Assembly: GCF_013359755.1 (NCBI RefSeq)
Contig: NZ_JABMCJ010000093.1
Coordinates: 248,001-312,000 of the forward strand
Length of the DNA stretch: 64,000 nt
Source of the DNA: Tardiphaga robiniae
Lineage (GTDB): Bacteria > Pseudomonadota > Alphaproteobacteria > Rhizobiales > Xanthobacteraceae
Reading direction: 5' to 3'
The notes under the pieces were generated by a model. The model worked only from the letters and a program-made list of their open reading frames with translations. It was not told the DNA's origin and searched no databases. This document shows positions 35,511 to 43,908 of this stretch, one piece after another (position 1 is the first letter of the stretch; every line of letters starts with the position of its first letter). Position numbers and translations under genes: made by a program.

Positions 35511-37498
35511 CACGTGGCACTCGTTTGCTCGACGGTTACCGCGTCGTTCTTCGGTTGGCTGGAAAATTCGGGAAAATTTTCTCGATCGATGATCCGCGCG
35601 ATCTCCTCGGCTTCGATCGCGCCACGCTCCGTAAGGATTCGCGCAATGTCGTCCACATATCGCAAATGCTTGGCGATCTCGTCCTTCGCGCGCTGCAAGC
35701 AAGCATCCAGCACGACAGCAACCTGACGACGAAGGATTGGGTCGGCGCGAATTCTTGCGAACACTTGGTCAGGCTTGCTCGCCGCGACGTAAACGAGATC
35801 GTCGCCGAGGCCGTAGGAAACTTGCATCGCTGCGGCGATCAGCGTGGCGTGCCTGAGGTCGCTGGCATCACCGCCTCCGCCGCTGTCACCGTATTCATCG
35901 TAGACGTGGACCTCGGCGGCGATGCCAGAAAGAAGCACGGTGATCTGCGCGAGGTACGCTTTTTTGGTGAAATTGGCGCTGGGGATTTGATGGAAGACGG
36001 TCCAGCCTCCGTCGCCGTTTTGAGTTACTTCCCGGAACGCACGAGCTTCGACCACGGTCCGGCGCGTTTCCGCAGCCAGAAGAGTACCGACGACGACGTG
36101 GCCCGCCTCATGGACACATGCCTTGCGGAAGGCTTCATCGGACAGCCGGACGCGAGGGGGAAGCCCATGTTCGAGATCGGCAGTCGTCAGCGGACGGCGC
36201 TCCGCCCGAGCCTTCCGGCGGGCATCGCGCACGGTCTGCTCGATCACAGCGCCGGACGCTCCTTCGAGACGGATGGCGATGTCCATCAGGCCGCTGAGAT
36301 GCCGATCCTCGCGGAGATGATGCCTCAGGATGCCAAGCCTTGCCGTCGCGTCCGGAAGCCCGATGCGGATGTGTTTGCCGAGACGACCGGGACGCAGGAT
36401 TGCGCTGTCGATCTTGTCCGGCATGTTCGTAGCACCGACGGCCACGACGCCCTCGCGGCCATCGACACCGTCGAGACACTCCAGGAAGGCGTTGATGACC
36501 TCGCGCTCGTAAGTCTCATTCTTTCCATTCAGTGTTTCACGATCCCCGAAGCTGTCCAGCTCGTCGATGAACAGGATGCAGGGAGCGTCTCGGCGTGCAG
36601 CATCGAATGCCCCGCGCATCGCCTTCAAGAGGTCGTTCAGGTACCCTTTGGCCTGCCAGCGGGCGAGCGAATGGATGTGAATGGGCACGCCGCATGTGCG
36701 GGCCAATGCCTGCGCGAAAGTCGTCTTCCCCGTTCCCGTGGGACCGCTGAGGAGGACACCCCGGTCGACGTCCGCCCAAGGCAGGTCTCCAGCCAGATAG
36801 GCTCTCAGGTCCTTAGCAAGTTCGAGCCCCCAGACTGCGGCATCGCCGAGCCCATGCAGGTCCTCGAGACGCGTCTCATTGGGCGGATCGGCTTTCAGGC
36901 TTTTCTCGGAGGCGTTCTTCAGTTGCTCGAGGCTGCGAACGACAAGATTCGAGTTGCGCCCCTGCCTGATCACCGCACCAAGCAAGGAAAGGGGCGTCTC
37001 TACGACAGCCTGAAGGAGGTCCGTCGAAATACCGTGGAAGCCCACGGCACGACTTGCCGCCAGAATGGCGCTCACGTCGGTCGCCGGGATCGTCACGATA
37101 CCATCGGCTGCCAGCCTGAAGGTTGCAGGGAAAGCGTCGATGTCCGTAGTAAGCCCAAAGACGTGGCTGTTCGCCGCGATATTTTCTGCGGTATCCGCTT
37201 CGTCGTCGCGGGGACGCGTTGGTTTGCCGTTGTCGGTCCACTGCAGAACCTTGTAACCGTGTACGGCGGTCTCGCGGTGCATCCTCTGCAACATCAGCCG
37301 ACCAACCTTGGCCACGATGTCGATGTCGCTGGGATTTTTGACGACGACCCCGACAACAAACGGGGTGCCGGCGAGGGCGTGATGCATGCCGCCGTGACGG
37401 AGAGCGCGAACAAGCATACACCGGGCGATGGCGATTCCGACGTCCAGAATGGGACGCTTCATTACCCGCCTTCTCGATTTCCTGTTCATCCGTGACAT
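35510..37498 (-). CDS. FtsH-like AAA+ ATP-dependent zinc metalloprotease in tns operon
   Basis: About 662 residues. The AAA+ module has Walker A GPTGTGKT (252-259), Walker B ILFIDELD (308-315) and an arginine-finger region ILRPGRLG. The C-terminal M41 peptidase has HEAGH (463-467) and a probable third zinc ligand Asp in GGGGDASDL (about 547), like GASNDI in FtsH. Unlike FtsH there is no transmembrane pair; residues 1-240 are a different N-terminal domain. ATG 37498 has GGAG upstream; ATG 37528 and ATG 37462 (GAAGG upstream) are alternatives. A nearly full-length plus-strand frame here is a shadow. Confidence 0.88.
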   Translation of the reverse strand: MSRMNRKSRRRVMKRPILDVGIAIARCMLVRALRHGGMHHALAGTPFVVGVVVKNPSDIDIVAKVGRLMLQRMHRETAVHGYKVLQWTDNGKPTRPRDDEADTAENIAANSHVFGLTTDIDAFPATFRLAADGIVTIPATDVSAILAASRAVGFHGISTDLLQAVVETPLSLLGAVIRQGRNSNLVVRSLEQLKNASEKSLKADPPNETRLEDLHGLGDAAVWGLELAKDLRAYLAGDLPWADVDRGVLLSGPTGTGKTTFAQALARTCGVPIHIHSLARWQAKGYLNDLLKAMRGAFDAARRDAPCILFIDELDSFGDRETLNGKNETYEREVINAFLECLDGVDGREGVVAVGATNMPDKIDSAILRPGRLGKHIRIGLPDATARLGILRHHLREDRHLSGLMDIAIRLEGASGAVIEQTVRDARRKARAERRPLTTADLEHGLPPRVRLSDEAFRKACVHEAGHVVVGTLLAAETRRTVVEARAFREVTQNGDGGWTVFHQIPSANFTKKAYLAQITVLLSGIAAEVHVYDEYGDSGGGGDASDLRHATLIAAAMQVSYGLGDDLVYVAASKPDQVFARIRADPILRRQVAVVLDACLQRAKDEIAKHLRYVDDIARILTERGAIEAEEIARIIDRENFPEFSSQPKNDAVTVEQTSAT

Positions 37499-37568
37499 AG
37501 ACGTGCTCCGTCGCCTTCGGCCACGCATCGCGTCGCCGGCGAACCGTTATTCGTAAGGGAGAGGGCGA

Positions 37569-38213
37569 TCAGCCTCGGAAGGTGGACACTCTGGTGTCGG
37601 GGCCAATACGGGCCTCGTCGAGGTCCATTTCGATGAAACGGCGCAGGACCAGCGCGGCGACGACGCCTATGGCATCGTGTCCATTCTGGACGACTTGAAG
37701 ACAGGTCGAGAGCGGCACAGAGCCGTATTCCTCTAGCAGACCGAGAATCCTAACTCGGTCACCGAGGGATGCTCTGTAGGCGGCGTATTGGACGAGATCG
37801 CGCGCGTTCTCGAGCCTGACGTGACCACGCAAGTCATCTTCACGATGGGTCTCATAACCGTAGCCGAGAGCCTGGGCGGATGAGCTCGCCCATTCGGGAG
37901 GAATACGGCTGCACAGGTTCGGGATGACATCGATCAGGCTTTGGCCTGTAGCCCGTGTCACCGCAAAGTCCGGAACGTGCCTTCGAGTTCGATGGCTTAG
38001 AACCAGGGGAAGGCACGACCACGACGTGACCGTTGGGTCCAGATCGAGAAGGACGCCGACGTCGCGCGCAGCCTGCGTCCGGAAGACCGGATAGGCCGTG
38101 CACCGAACGACATTCCTCGGCGGGAAGGAAAGGGCGGACGCTTCCTCTCGGATGCTTGTTAACAACTTCGAGATGGAGTCTTGCCGATCAAGATTACGCT
38201 GGGCTTTGGGCAT
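37569..38213 (-). CDS. TnsA-like protein, first gene of the tns operon, degenerate active site
   Basis: 214 residues. The layout is that of TnsA: helix RDVGVLLDLDPTVTSW, then VPDFAV (D82), strand SLIDVI, and a C-terminal part with RLENARDLVQYAAYR followed by a winged-helix-like end. Ala49 occupies the position of the catalytic Glu, and the E-x-K strand reads IDVI with no Lys. This suggests a TnsA-fold protein without normal nuclease chemistry. It starts at ATG 38213, divergent from the Gabija-like genes. Assignment rests on motif order, not on a search. Confidence 0.65.
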   Translation of the reverse strand: MPKAQRNLDRQDSISKLLTSIREEASALSFPPRNVVRCTAYPVFRTQAARDVGVLLDLDPTVTSWSCLPLVLSHRTRRHVPDFAVTRATGQSLIDVIPNLCSRIPPEWASSSAQALGYGYETHREDDLRGHVRLENARDLVQYAAYRASLGDRVRILGLLEEYGSVPLSTCLQVVQNGHDAIGVVAALVLRRFIEMDLDEARIGPDTRVSTFRG

Positions 38214-38568
38214 GAATACGCTTGTCCCGAAGCGGATGAAATCATCCGGGAATCCTTGGAATGCTCAGATCAAAGGAGTCAGCGTATGCGTATGTACGAT
38301 GAACGTGTCTTCGCGCTGCGCTGCGGGCGCATCTGGGCGATTAGGGTGTGAGAAAACACGGTCATCATGAAAAGAACAAATAGCGAACTAAAAGGCAGAG
38401 TCAATACCAGATTTGCTTCGGGTGATATTGCCGATGCCCTTCCAGCCACCGGGCATGCTCCTCGGGAGTGGATAGGTCGCACCAGGAAACGGTGTGTAGT
38501 TCCGGCGCTCGGCTTTGCTCGAAATCGCGTAGCTCGTAAGTTCATGCAAATCAGGGAGCAAACGAACC
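38214..38568. other. Divergent interval between tns operon and gajA, with a short leader ORF
   Basis: 355 bp that should hold promoters for both directions. A 21-codon plus-strand frame at 38286-38351 (MRMYDERVFALRCGRIWAIRV) has AAAGGAG seven bases upstream and could be a leader peptide. A second frame from ATG 38367 runs 88 codons and overlaps the gajA start, but has no ribosome site I can defend. No clear -35/-10 pair stands out. Confidence 0.4.
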
Positions 38569-40341
38569 GTGACGAGCCATCCCATCATAAAGCGTCTCGA
38601 CATAACGCGCTTCAGGGGCATCGAACATCTTGAGTGGCGGCCTGCAAATGGCGTGAATGTTATGGTCGGCGGTGGCGATTCCGGAAAAAGCACGGTTCTC
38701 CACGCAATAGCTCTGCTTTTCAGCCCGACAAACGCGGTGCAAATTCTCGAAACCGACTACTTCAACCGACGAAGCGATGAGGGCTTCTCAATCGAGGCGA
38801 CGGTCGAACTGCCCGACGAAATCGGCTTAGCCAACCTGCAACAGACGTTTTGGCCTTGGACGTGGGACGGGCAGGCCGGAGTCATTCCAGACGCCGACGC
38901 ATCAGGCGGACAGGAAACCCCGGTCTATCGATTGCGTGTGCGAGGAACGAGCGAACTCGATCTCGCATGGGAGGTCGTCCAACCCAACGACGAGGTAGTC
39001 GCCTTGCCAGTTAGTCTGCGGCGCCGGGTCGGCGTCGTTCGCCTGACTAACGATGATCGCAATGATCGCGACCTTCGACTTGTCGCCGGATCGGCACTGG
39101 ACCGGCTGCTTTCGAACGGCAATTTGAAGTCGAGGATCAGCCAAAAAATTTCGGAAGTGGATATCGATGCCGCCCTTCAGGAAGGCGAGACTGAGGCCCT
39201 GAGGGAGCTCGATAGCAAACTGCAGAAGGCAGGCCTGCCCCACGATCTCGCGCTTGGTCTCACGAGCAGCCAGGGACTGTCGATAGGTGCGCTCATCGGC
39301 TTGTTGGCCAGTCGCGACGATGTCATGCTTCCTCTCGCCAGTTGGGGGGCGGGTACGCGTCGCATGTCATCGCTCGAGATTGCTGGTAGCACCGAAGCAG
39401 CGACAAGGCTGACAATTATCGACGAGATAGAGCGAGGTCTGGAGCCTTATCGACTTCGGCAGCTCATCGTCAAATTGGACGAGGGCGGGGGTCAGTGCTT
39501 TGTAACAACCCACAGCCCGGTCGCCGTTGCTGCCGCCGGTCGCGGGGTATCGGCTTTGTGGTACGTCGATATCAAAGCAAAGATCGGATCGTTGCCTCGG
39601 GAAGCGATCGAGAACCAACAAAAGCGCGATCCAGAAACATTTCTGGCGAAGCTTCCCGTCATCGCCGAGGGCATAACCGAGGTCGGCTTTCTGCGGCGTA
39701 TCTTTCAAACCGCGTTCGCCGCGCAACCTGAGTTTTTGGGGATAAGGGTCTGCGACGGTGGAGGTAACGACACGATGCTTGGCCTCTTGGAGGCTTTGCG
39801 TGATGCCGGATTGACACTGGGAGCGTTCTGCGACGACGAAGGAAGGTTCTCGGGTCGATGGAAGGCTATCTCCGAAGCACTAGGGCCACGGTTTTTCCAA
39901 TGGCCGAAAGGGTGCTTGGAAGAGAATGTCATAAAACATATCGCAGACAAAAATCTAATGGCGCTCGCGCGTGACCCCGACGGGGCATCGGGTCGCAGGC
40001 TGCGCACGCTGGCAGTTCGATTGGACATCGCGGAAAAGGACGAAACGAGCATTCTGAAGGCTTGCGGCGCCCCCGAGATGCGATTTGCTAGACTTCGATC
40101 CGTCATCATCGCCGCAGCGACTGGCGACACGGAAGGAGCGCCGAACGACGAAGCAAAGAAGGAGTGGAAGAGCCACAGCCGGGAATGGTTCAAATCGCTT
40201 CAGGGCGGCAGCGAACTGGTGGACAAGGCGGTGCAGTTGAAAGCCTGGCCGAAGATTGAGACTGATATACTGCCGTTCATCAATGGACTGCGCGCCGCAT
40301 TTGGACAGCCTGCTCTAGCCTTGGGGGCACTGAGGCCGTGA
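38569..40341 (+). CDS. gajA: GajA-like OLD-family ATPase/TOPRIM nuclease (Gabija)
   Basis: 590 residues, the usual GajA length. The N-terminal ABC-type ATPase has GGGDSGKST (34-42), Walker B LTIIDE (281-286) and the H-loop TTHS (313-316). The C-terminal TOPRIM region has IAEGITEVGFL with its Glu (about 365-375) and the acidic motif FCDDEG (420-425). In Gabija, GajA is a sequence-guided nicking nuclease controlled by nucleotides. GTG 38569 is preceded by AGGGAG. It overlaps gajB by 4 bp. Confidence 0.88.
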   Translation: MTSHPIIKRLDITRFRGIEHLEWRPANGVNVMVGGGDSGKSTVLHAIALLFSPTNAVQILETDYFNRRSDEGFSIEATVELPDEIGLANLQQTFWPWTWDGQAGVIPDADASGGQETPVYRLRVRGTSELDLAWEVVQPNDEVVALPVSLRRRVGVVRLTNDDRNDRDLRLVAGSALDRLLSNGNLKSRISQKISEVDIDAALQEGETEALRELDSKLQKAGLPHDLALGLTSSQGLSIGALIGLLASRDDVMLPLASWGAGTRRMSSLEIAGSTEAATRLTIIDEIERGLEPYRLRQLIVKLDEGGGQCFVTTHSPVAVAAAGRGVSALWYVDIKAKIGSLPREAIENQQKRDPETFLAKLPVIAEGITEVGFLRRIFQTAFAAQPEFLGIRVCDGGGNDTMLGLLEALRDAGLTLGAFCDDEGRFSGRWKAISEALGPRFFQWPKGCLEENVIKHIADKNLMALARDPDGASGRRLRTLAVRLDIAEKDETSILKACGAPEMRFARLRSVIIAAATGDTEGAPNDEAKKEWKSHSREWFKSLQGGSELVDKAVQLKAWPKIETDILPFINGLRAAFGQPALALGALRP

Positions 40342-41852
40342 AAGACGATGAGATCGCCGATCTCCTGAGGTCGGAGATGCCGTTGGTTTTGATTGAAGCC
40401 CCAGCGGGATGCGGGAAAACGCATCAAGGAGCGATCTTCGCCGCAGAAACTGCGGCTCGCAACAAGCGGGGCCGACTTCTCATCCTCACCCACACGCACG
40501 CGGCGAGATCCGTGTTTGCCGGCCGGACCAAAAGCGGATCGGTCTCGATCAGGACGATCGACAGTTTCCTCACCGAGATCGCGACCGCTTATCATGCTGC
40601 TCTCGATTTGCCGCTGGATGTCGGCAGATGGGCACGCGAGAGCGGTGGATACGACGATGTCGCGAGGCGGTGTCGTCAATTTCTCGAAGGTTCTTCGATG
40701 GTCGCGAGCATGCTGGCCGACCGCCATCCGTGGATCGTCTGCGACGAGCACCAGGACGCGAGCGAAGACCAGCATCGGGCAATAATGGCGATCCATTCCG
40801 CGGGTGCCCGGGTGCGGGTCTTTGGCGATCCGATGCAGATGATCTTTGCGAAAACTGAAAAGGAAATCCAAAGGAACCTCAAGCGTTGGGAAGACCTCAA
40901 AGCGCGGGGCGTTTGGGGAGAACTCGAACATCCACATCGCTGGCATCCCCATTCGCCCGAGCTCGGTGAGTGGGTGCTGCAGGCTCGACACATCCTTCGC
41001 GATGGTGGATCGATTGATCTGACAGGTCGCTTACCGCGTGGTTTGGCGGTGCATATCGCCGAGAACTCCGCTCCCATCCCGAGAAATTCGATGAGCATGA
41101 CGGCCGAACATCGCGCCCCCATAAACGCGCTCACACGCCGCGATCGATCATTGCTCGTGTTGGCTTCCGGAAACGAGCGCGTCGAGCATCTCAATGGCTT
41201 CTTCGGCCGATCAATGCCGATTTGGGAGGGACATACTCGCGATCATCTGACGGCATTGATCACGTGCGTCAGGTCGGCTTCGGGCGACGTCGGCACGATA
41301 TCCGACGGTCTCTTGGATTTTGTCTATGCAACGACGGCGAGGTTCTCCGCATCGAGTCACGGAAATAGGCTGAAAGCCCAGATCGAGAACGGTTGCTCGA
41401 AGCGCGCGCGAGGCGCAACGGTTCATCTGCAGGTGATGGCGCGGCATTTGATCGATGAACCAGATCATCGTGGCATAGCGAAGGTCCTCCTTAAACTGAC
41501 CGAGCTCGTTCGGGCTAAGGAAGAGGGCTTCGCGGAAGTCGCCCTGGATCTCAAGAGCGAAATCCGTGAAGCAATCCAGATAGGGCGTTTTTTGAATGCA
41601 GACGAGGGGTTTGCAGAGGTCTCGCGCCGCCGCTCGTTCACCCATCCGAAACCGGCACCACGAAGCCTCAGTACAGTCCACAAATCCAAAGGGCTGGAAT
41701 GCGACCATGCGTTGATGATGCTATGCGACAAGCAATCGTTTTCGAACAGCCTTTACAAGCGACGTGTGTTCTATGTCGGTATCAGTCGTGCCAAGAAAGC
41801 GCTCGCTCTCGTTATATCTCGCAACGACCCAGTTCCATTTCTCTCCATGTAA
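40338..41852 (+). CDS. gajB: GajB-like UvrD/Rep-type helicase (Gabija)
   Basis: 504 residues, typical for GajB. Walker A APAGCGKT (21-28), Walker B IVCDEHQD (133-140), the motif GDPMQMIF (motif III type) and a C-terminal helicase part ending in VHKSKGLECD and FYVGISRAKKAL (motifs V-VI). It starts at GTG inside the gajA stop (GTGA overlap), so the two are translationally coupled. Together they should give anti-phage defence. Confidence 0.88.
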   Translation: MKDDEIADLLRSEMPLVLIEAPAGCGKTHQGAIFAAETAARNKRGRLLILTHTHAARSVFAGRTKSGSVSIRTIDSFLTEIATAYHAALDLPLDVGRWARESGGYDDVARRCRQFLEGSSMVASMLADRHPWIVCDEHQDASEDQHRAIMAIHSAGARVRVFGDPMQMIFAKTEKEIQRNLKRWEDLKARGVWGELEHPHRWHPHSPELGEWVLQARHILRDGGSIDLTGRLPRGLAVHIAENSAPIPRNSMSMTAEHRAPINALTRRDRSLLVLASGNERVEHLNGFFGRSMPIWEGHTRDHLTALITCVRSASGDVGTISDGLLDFVYATTARFSASSHGNRLKAQIENGCSKRARGATVHLQVMARHLIDEPDHRGIAKVLLKLTELVRAKEEGFAEVALDLKSEIREAIQIGRFLNADEGFAEVSRRRSFTHPKPAPRSLSTVHKSKGLECDHALMMLCDKQSFSNSLYKRRVFYVGISRAKKALALVISRNDPVPFLSM

Positions 41853-42257
41853 ATCCCGCTCGTTGAACATGGCGAGCATCACAGCTTTCTCCAAATTCAG
41901 CCGTCTTGACACCTCAATCGCGGATTCCTTCCTTTCGCTGTAGCGGTCTGTCAGATGCGCCGAGATGCCCCGAGTGAGCAGTGTGAATTTCACCAACTCC
42001 TCGGCGACGTCAACGATCCGATCATAATAGGGGGACGGCTTCATCCGTTTCGACGACTGCGTCCACATGGCGGCCTTAACCAGCTTGCAGAATAAGCCGC
42101 GATTGTTCCCATCAATGCGTAGCTTGAGAAACCTTATCCGGAGTGATACAGTATTTCCTCGGGCCATCGACAACCACCCGATGAGCCTTCGAGGCCAAGC
42201 GTTGTTTCTCTCCATTTCGGAGTTGGAACATGTCTTGTGCCAGCGCGACTTCTGCAT
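41721..42257 (-). CDS. Hypothetical protein overlapping the 3' end of gajB
   Basis: 178-codon open frame; a shorter version starts MARGNTVSLRIRFL. It overlaps gajB by 132 bp and the DUF1127 gene by 28 bp in antisense, which is unusual for two real genes. The composition (YYDRIVDVAEELVKFTLLTRG; SAIEVSRRLNLEKAVMLAMFNE) looks protein-like, so I keep it at low confidence. Confidence 0.3.
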   Translation of the reverse strand: MQKSRWHKTCSNSEMERNNAWPRRLIGWLSMARGNTVSLRIRFLKLRIDGNNRGLFCKLVKAAMWTQSSKRMKPSPYYDRIVDVAEELVKFTLLTRGISAHLTDRYSERKESAIEVSRRLNLEKAVMLAMFNERDLHGEKWNWVVARYNESERFLGTTDTDIEHTSLVKAVRKRLLVA

Positions 42258-42493
42258 CGATAAATCACGCGAAACTCAAAACGACGTCACGCCAACGCCT
42301 AAAGCGGCCTTGGCTGCGCCTCTTTGGACGGTTGACGGCATTTTCTCGGTATTTTGAGCGACTGAACTCGCGTCCAGAACTGCTCGACCTCAATGACCAT
42401 CTGCTCGCTGACATCGGTCTATCGAGGCAGGATGCCGGCCAAGATACCCTCAGGTCCTGTCGGACGCAGCTAACATTGTGGCATGTCCACTGA
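42230..42493 (+). CDS. DUF1127-family small protein
   Basis: 87 residues. The C-terminal core RYFERLNSRPELLDLNDHLLADIGLSRQDA matches the DUF1127 (YjiS-like) pattern of a short Arg-rich helix ending in LLADIGLSR. In Rhizobiales such proteins influence RNA metabolism and phosphate/carbon responses, often through Hfq-linked regulation; that role is only a family expectation. ATG 42230. Confidence 0.7.
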   Translation: MSCASATSASINHAKLKTTSRQRLKRPWLRLFGRLTAFSRYFERLNSRPELLDLNDHLLADIGLSRQDAGQDTLRSCRTQLTLWHVH

Positions 42494-42607
42494 TGACGGC
42501 GTTCGCGTTCCGTAAAAGCATGTCCTGACGTCCAGTACGTAAATCGCGAAAATCTTTAACGTAGCGCACCGATGACGCCTGCGATCGTTGATCGGCTCGA
42601 AGATTGA

Positions 42608-42793
42608 AGCTGGCCGAGGAATCACGACATTCCTTGTGCCGTCCTTTTTGAGGCTGGTAATCGATTTCGCACCGTTCATGATCGCAGTGGTGAAAGTCAC
42701 CGTGTCCCCGTAGCGGAGCGCGTCGAACAACAATCCGTCCTGCAATCGGAAGTCTTGGGTCGAATTTGCACCGACGGTTCCAGAAGGGGCCAC
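42608..42793 (-). pseudogene. Remnant of a CusF-like copper-binding domain
   Basis: The frame starting near 42793 reads DFRLQDGLLFDALRYGDTVTFT and then GAKSITSLKKDG, the second half of a CusF/CusB-tail copper chaperone domain. The first half, with the Met/Trp ligands, is absent, and the frame continues into unrelated sequence overlapping the DUF1127 gene. It is best read as a decayed fragment. The rest of 42494-42835 shows nothing else. Confidence 0.35.
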
Positions 42794-42835
42794 ACAAAGT
42801 CATAGGAAAAGTAACCAGCGCTGCCGCATGCGTCG

Positions 42836-43852
42836 CTAGGCGGTCGCGCGGCGGACCATGTTGACATGAGATGGGTCGGGATACCGGATCGATCTTGTCT
42901 TCCGCAAATCTCCACCAAGCGTATGTGACGGATATTCTCCGAACATGTCGCGGTAGTCGCCGGCGAAGCGTCCAAGATTTATGAAGCCATACTGCATGGC
43001 AACATCGGCGATTGTCGCCATGCGTGGGTCTGCTTCGAGCAAGGCGGTATGTACCGAACACAATCTCTTGCGCCGTAAAAACGTGACGGGTCCCATGCCG
43101 AATGTTTCATGGAAAGCTCTGTGGAGACTCCGTCTAGAAACCTTCAGCCTGTTACAGACTTCCGAAATATGGATTGGCTTCAGGCTGTTTCGATCGACAT
43201 AGTCTTCCACCTCTCGCACGATTTTAAGCGCTGACGCCAGAGGACCAAGCGCTTCCGCCGGAACGTTGCGGACGACAGGAAGTGTCATCATCTCGATAAT
43301 CGCGCGGCGCCAAAACGCGATGGCGTCGTCCGTCAGAATCGAATGCATGGCCATCGCCTGTCGCAATATGTCCAGAAGACGCGGAATGAAACTCGAGTCC
43401 GGGACGCCGCGCAGGTGGATCTTCTTCCAGGATTCCAGATCGCAAATGCGAGGCTCCTGCGCGAAAAAGGAAAGTATGTCGCTGTCGGACAGCGATATGG
43501 TCAGGATGGACGCTCCTCCAAAGTATCGTCCTCCATATTCGACGCCCGGAGGAGTGACCAAGACGTCGCCCACGGCCATGTCGCGGGACCAGTGTACGAC
43601 ACGCCCCTCTGTCGATGTCAGCATTCCGATCGTTGTCCGATCCGGACTCAGGATTCCCCGTGTTCTCACGCCGACCGAGAACGAGCCGACATTGACGGGC
43701 AGGCCGTCGATCGTGAGATTTGAAATGAAGCCGCTGACACGGCCCGGATCGAGCTGGATCACTTCACTGCTGGCTCCCTTGACCGTCGAGGCGAGCTCTT
43801 CAAAGTTTGTAAGCTGCAGCGTCTTGACCGATATGCCCATCGACCCCCCCAT
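42836..43852 (-). CDS. AraC-family transcriptional regulator
   Basis: 338 residues. The N-terminal sensing domain (FSVGVRTRGILSPDRTTIGM; VGDVLVTPPGVEYGG) is followed by a C-terminal double HTH: ISEVCNRLKVSRRSLHRAFHETFG and IADVAMQYGFINLGRFAGDYRDMFGEYPS. It lies 56 bp after the outer-membrane protein gene, same strand, and is a good candidate regulator of the divergent sulfatase operon. Start ATG 43852 or 43840. Confidence 0.92.
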   Translation of the reverse strand: MGGSMGISVKTLQLTNFEELASTVKGASSEVIQLDPGRVSGFISNLTIDGLPVNVGSFSVGVRTRGILSPDRTTIGMLTSTEGRVVHWSRDMAVGDVLVTPPGVEYGGRYFGGASILTISLSDSDILSFFAQEPRICDLESWKKIHLRGVPDSSFIPRLLDILRQAMAMHSILTDDAIAFWRRAIIEMMTLPVVRNVPAEALGPLASALKIVREVEDYVDRNSLKPIHISEVCNRLKVSRRSLHRAFHETFGMGPVTFLRRKRLCSVHTALLEADPRMATIADVAMQYGFINLGRFAGDYRDMFGEYPSHTLGGDLRKTRSIRYPDPSHVNMVRRATA

Positions 43853-43908
43853 TCCGTATCGGAAATAACCTGAAGAGCCTCCAGCGGGCGCTCCACGTTG
43901 CGACGGCC

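Noticed and set aside
35525-37495. 656-codon open frame on the plus strand
   Set aside because: It is antisense to the FtsH-like protease, which has all expected motifs; high GC keeps the opposite frame open.
38367-38633. 88-codon frame before gajA
   Set aside because: Overlaps the gajA start by 65 bp, with no ribosome site or recognisable motif.
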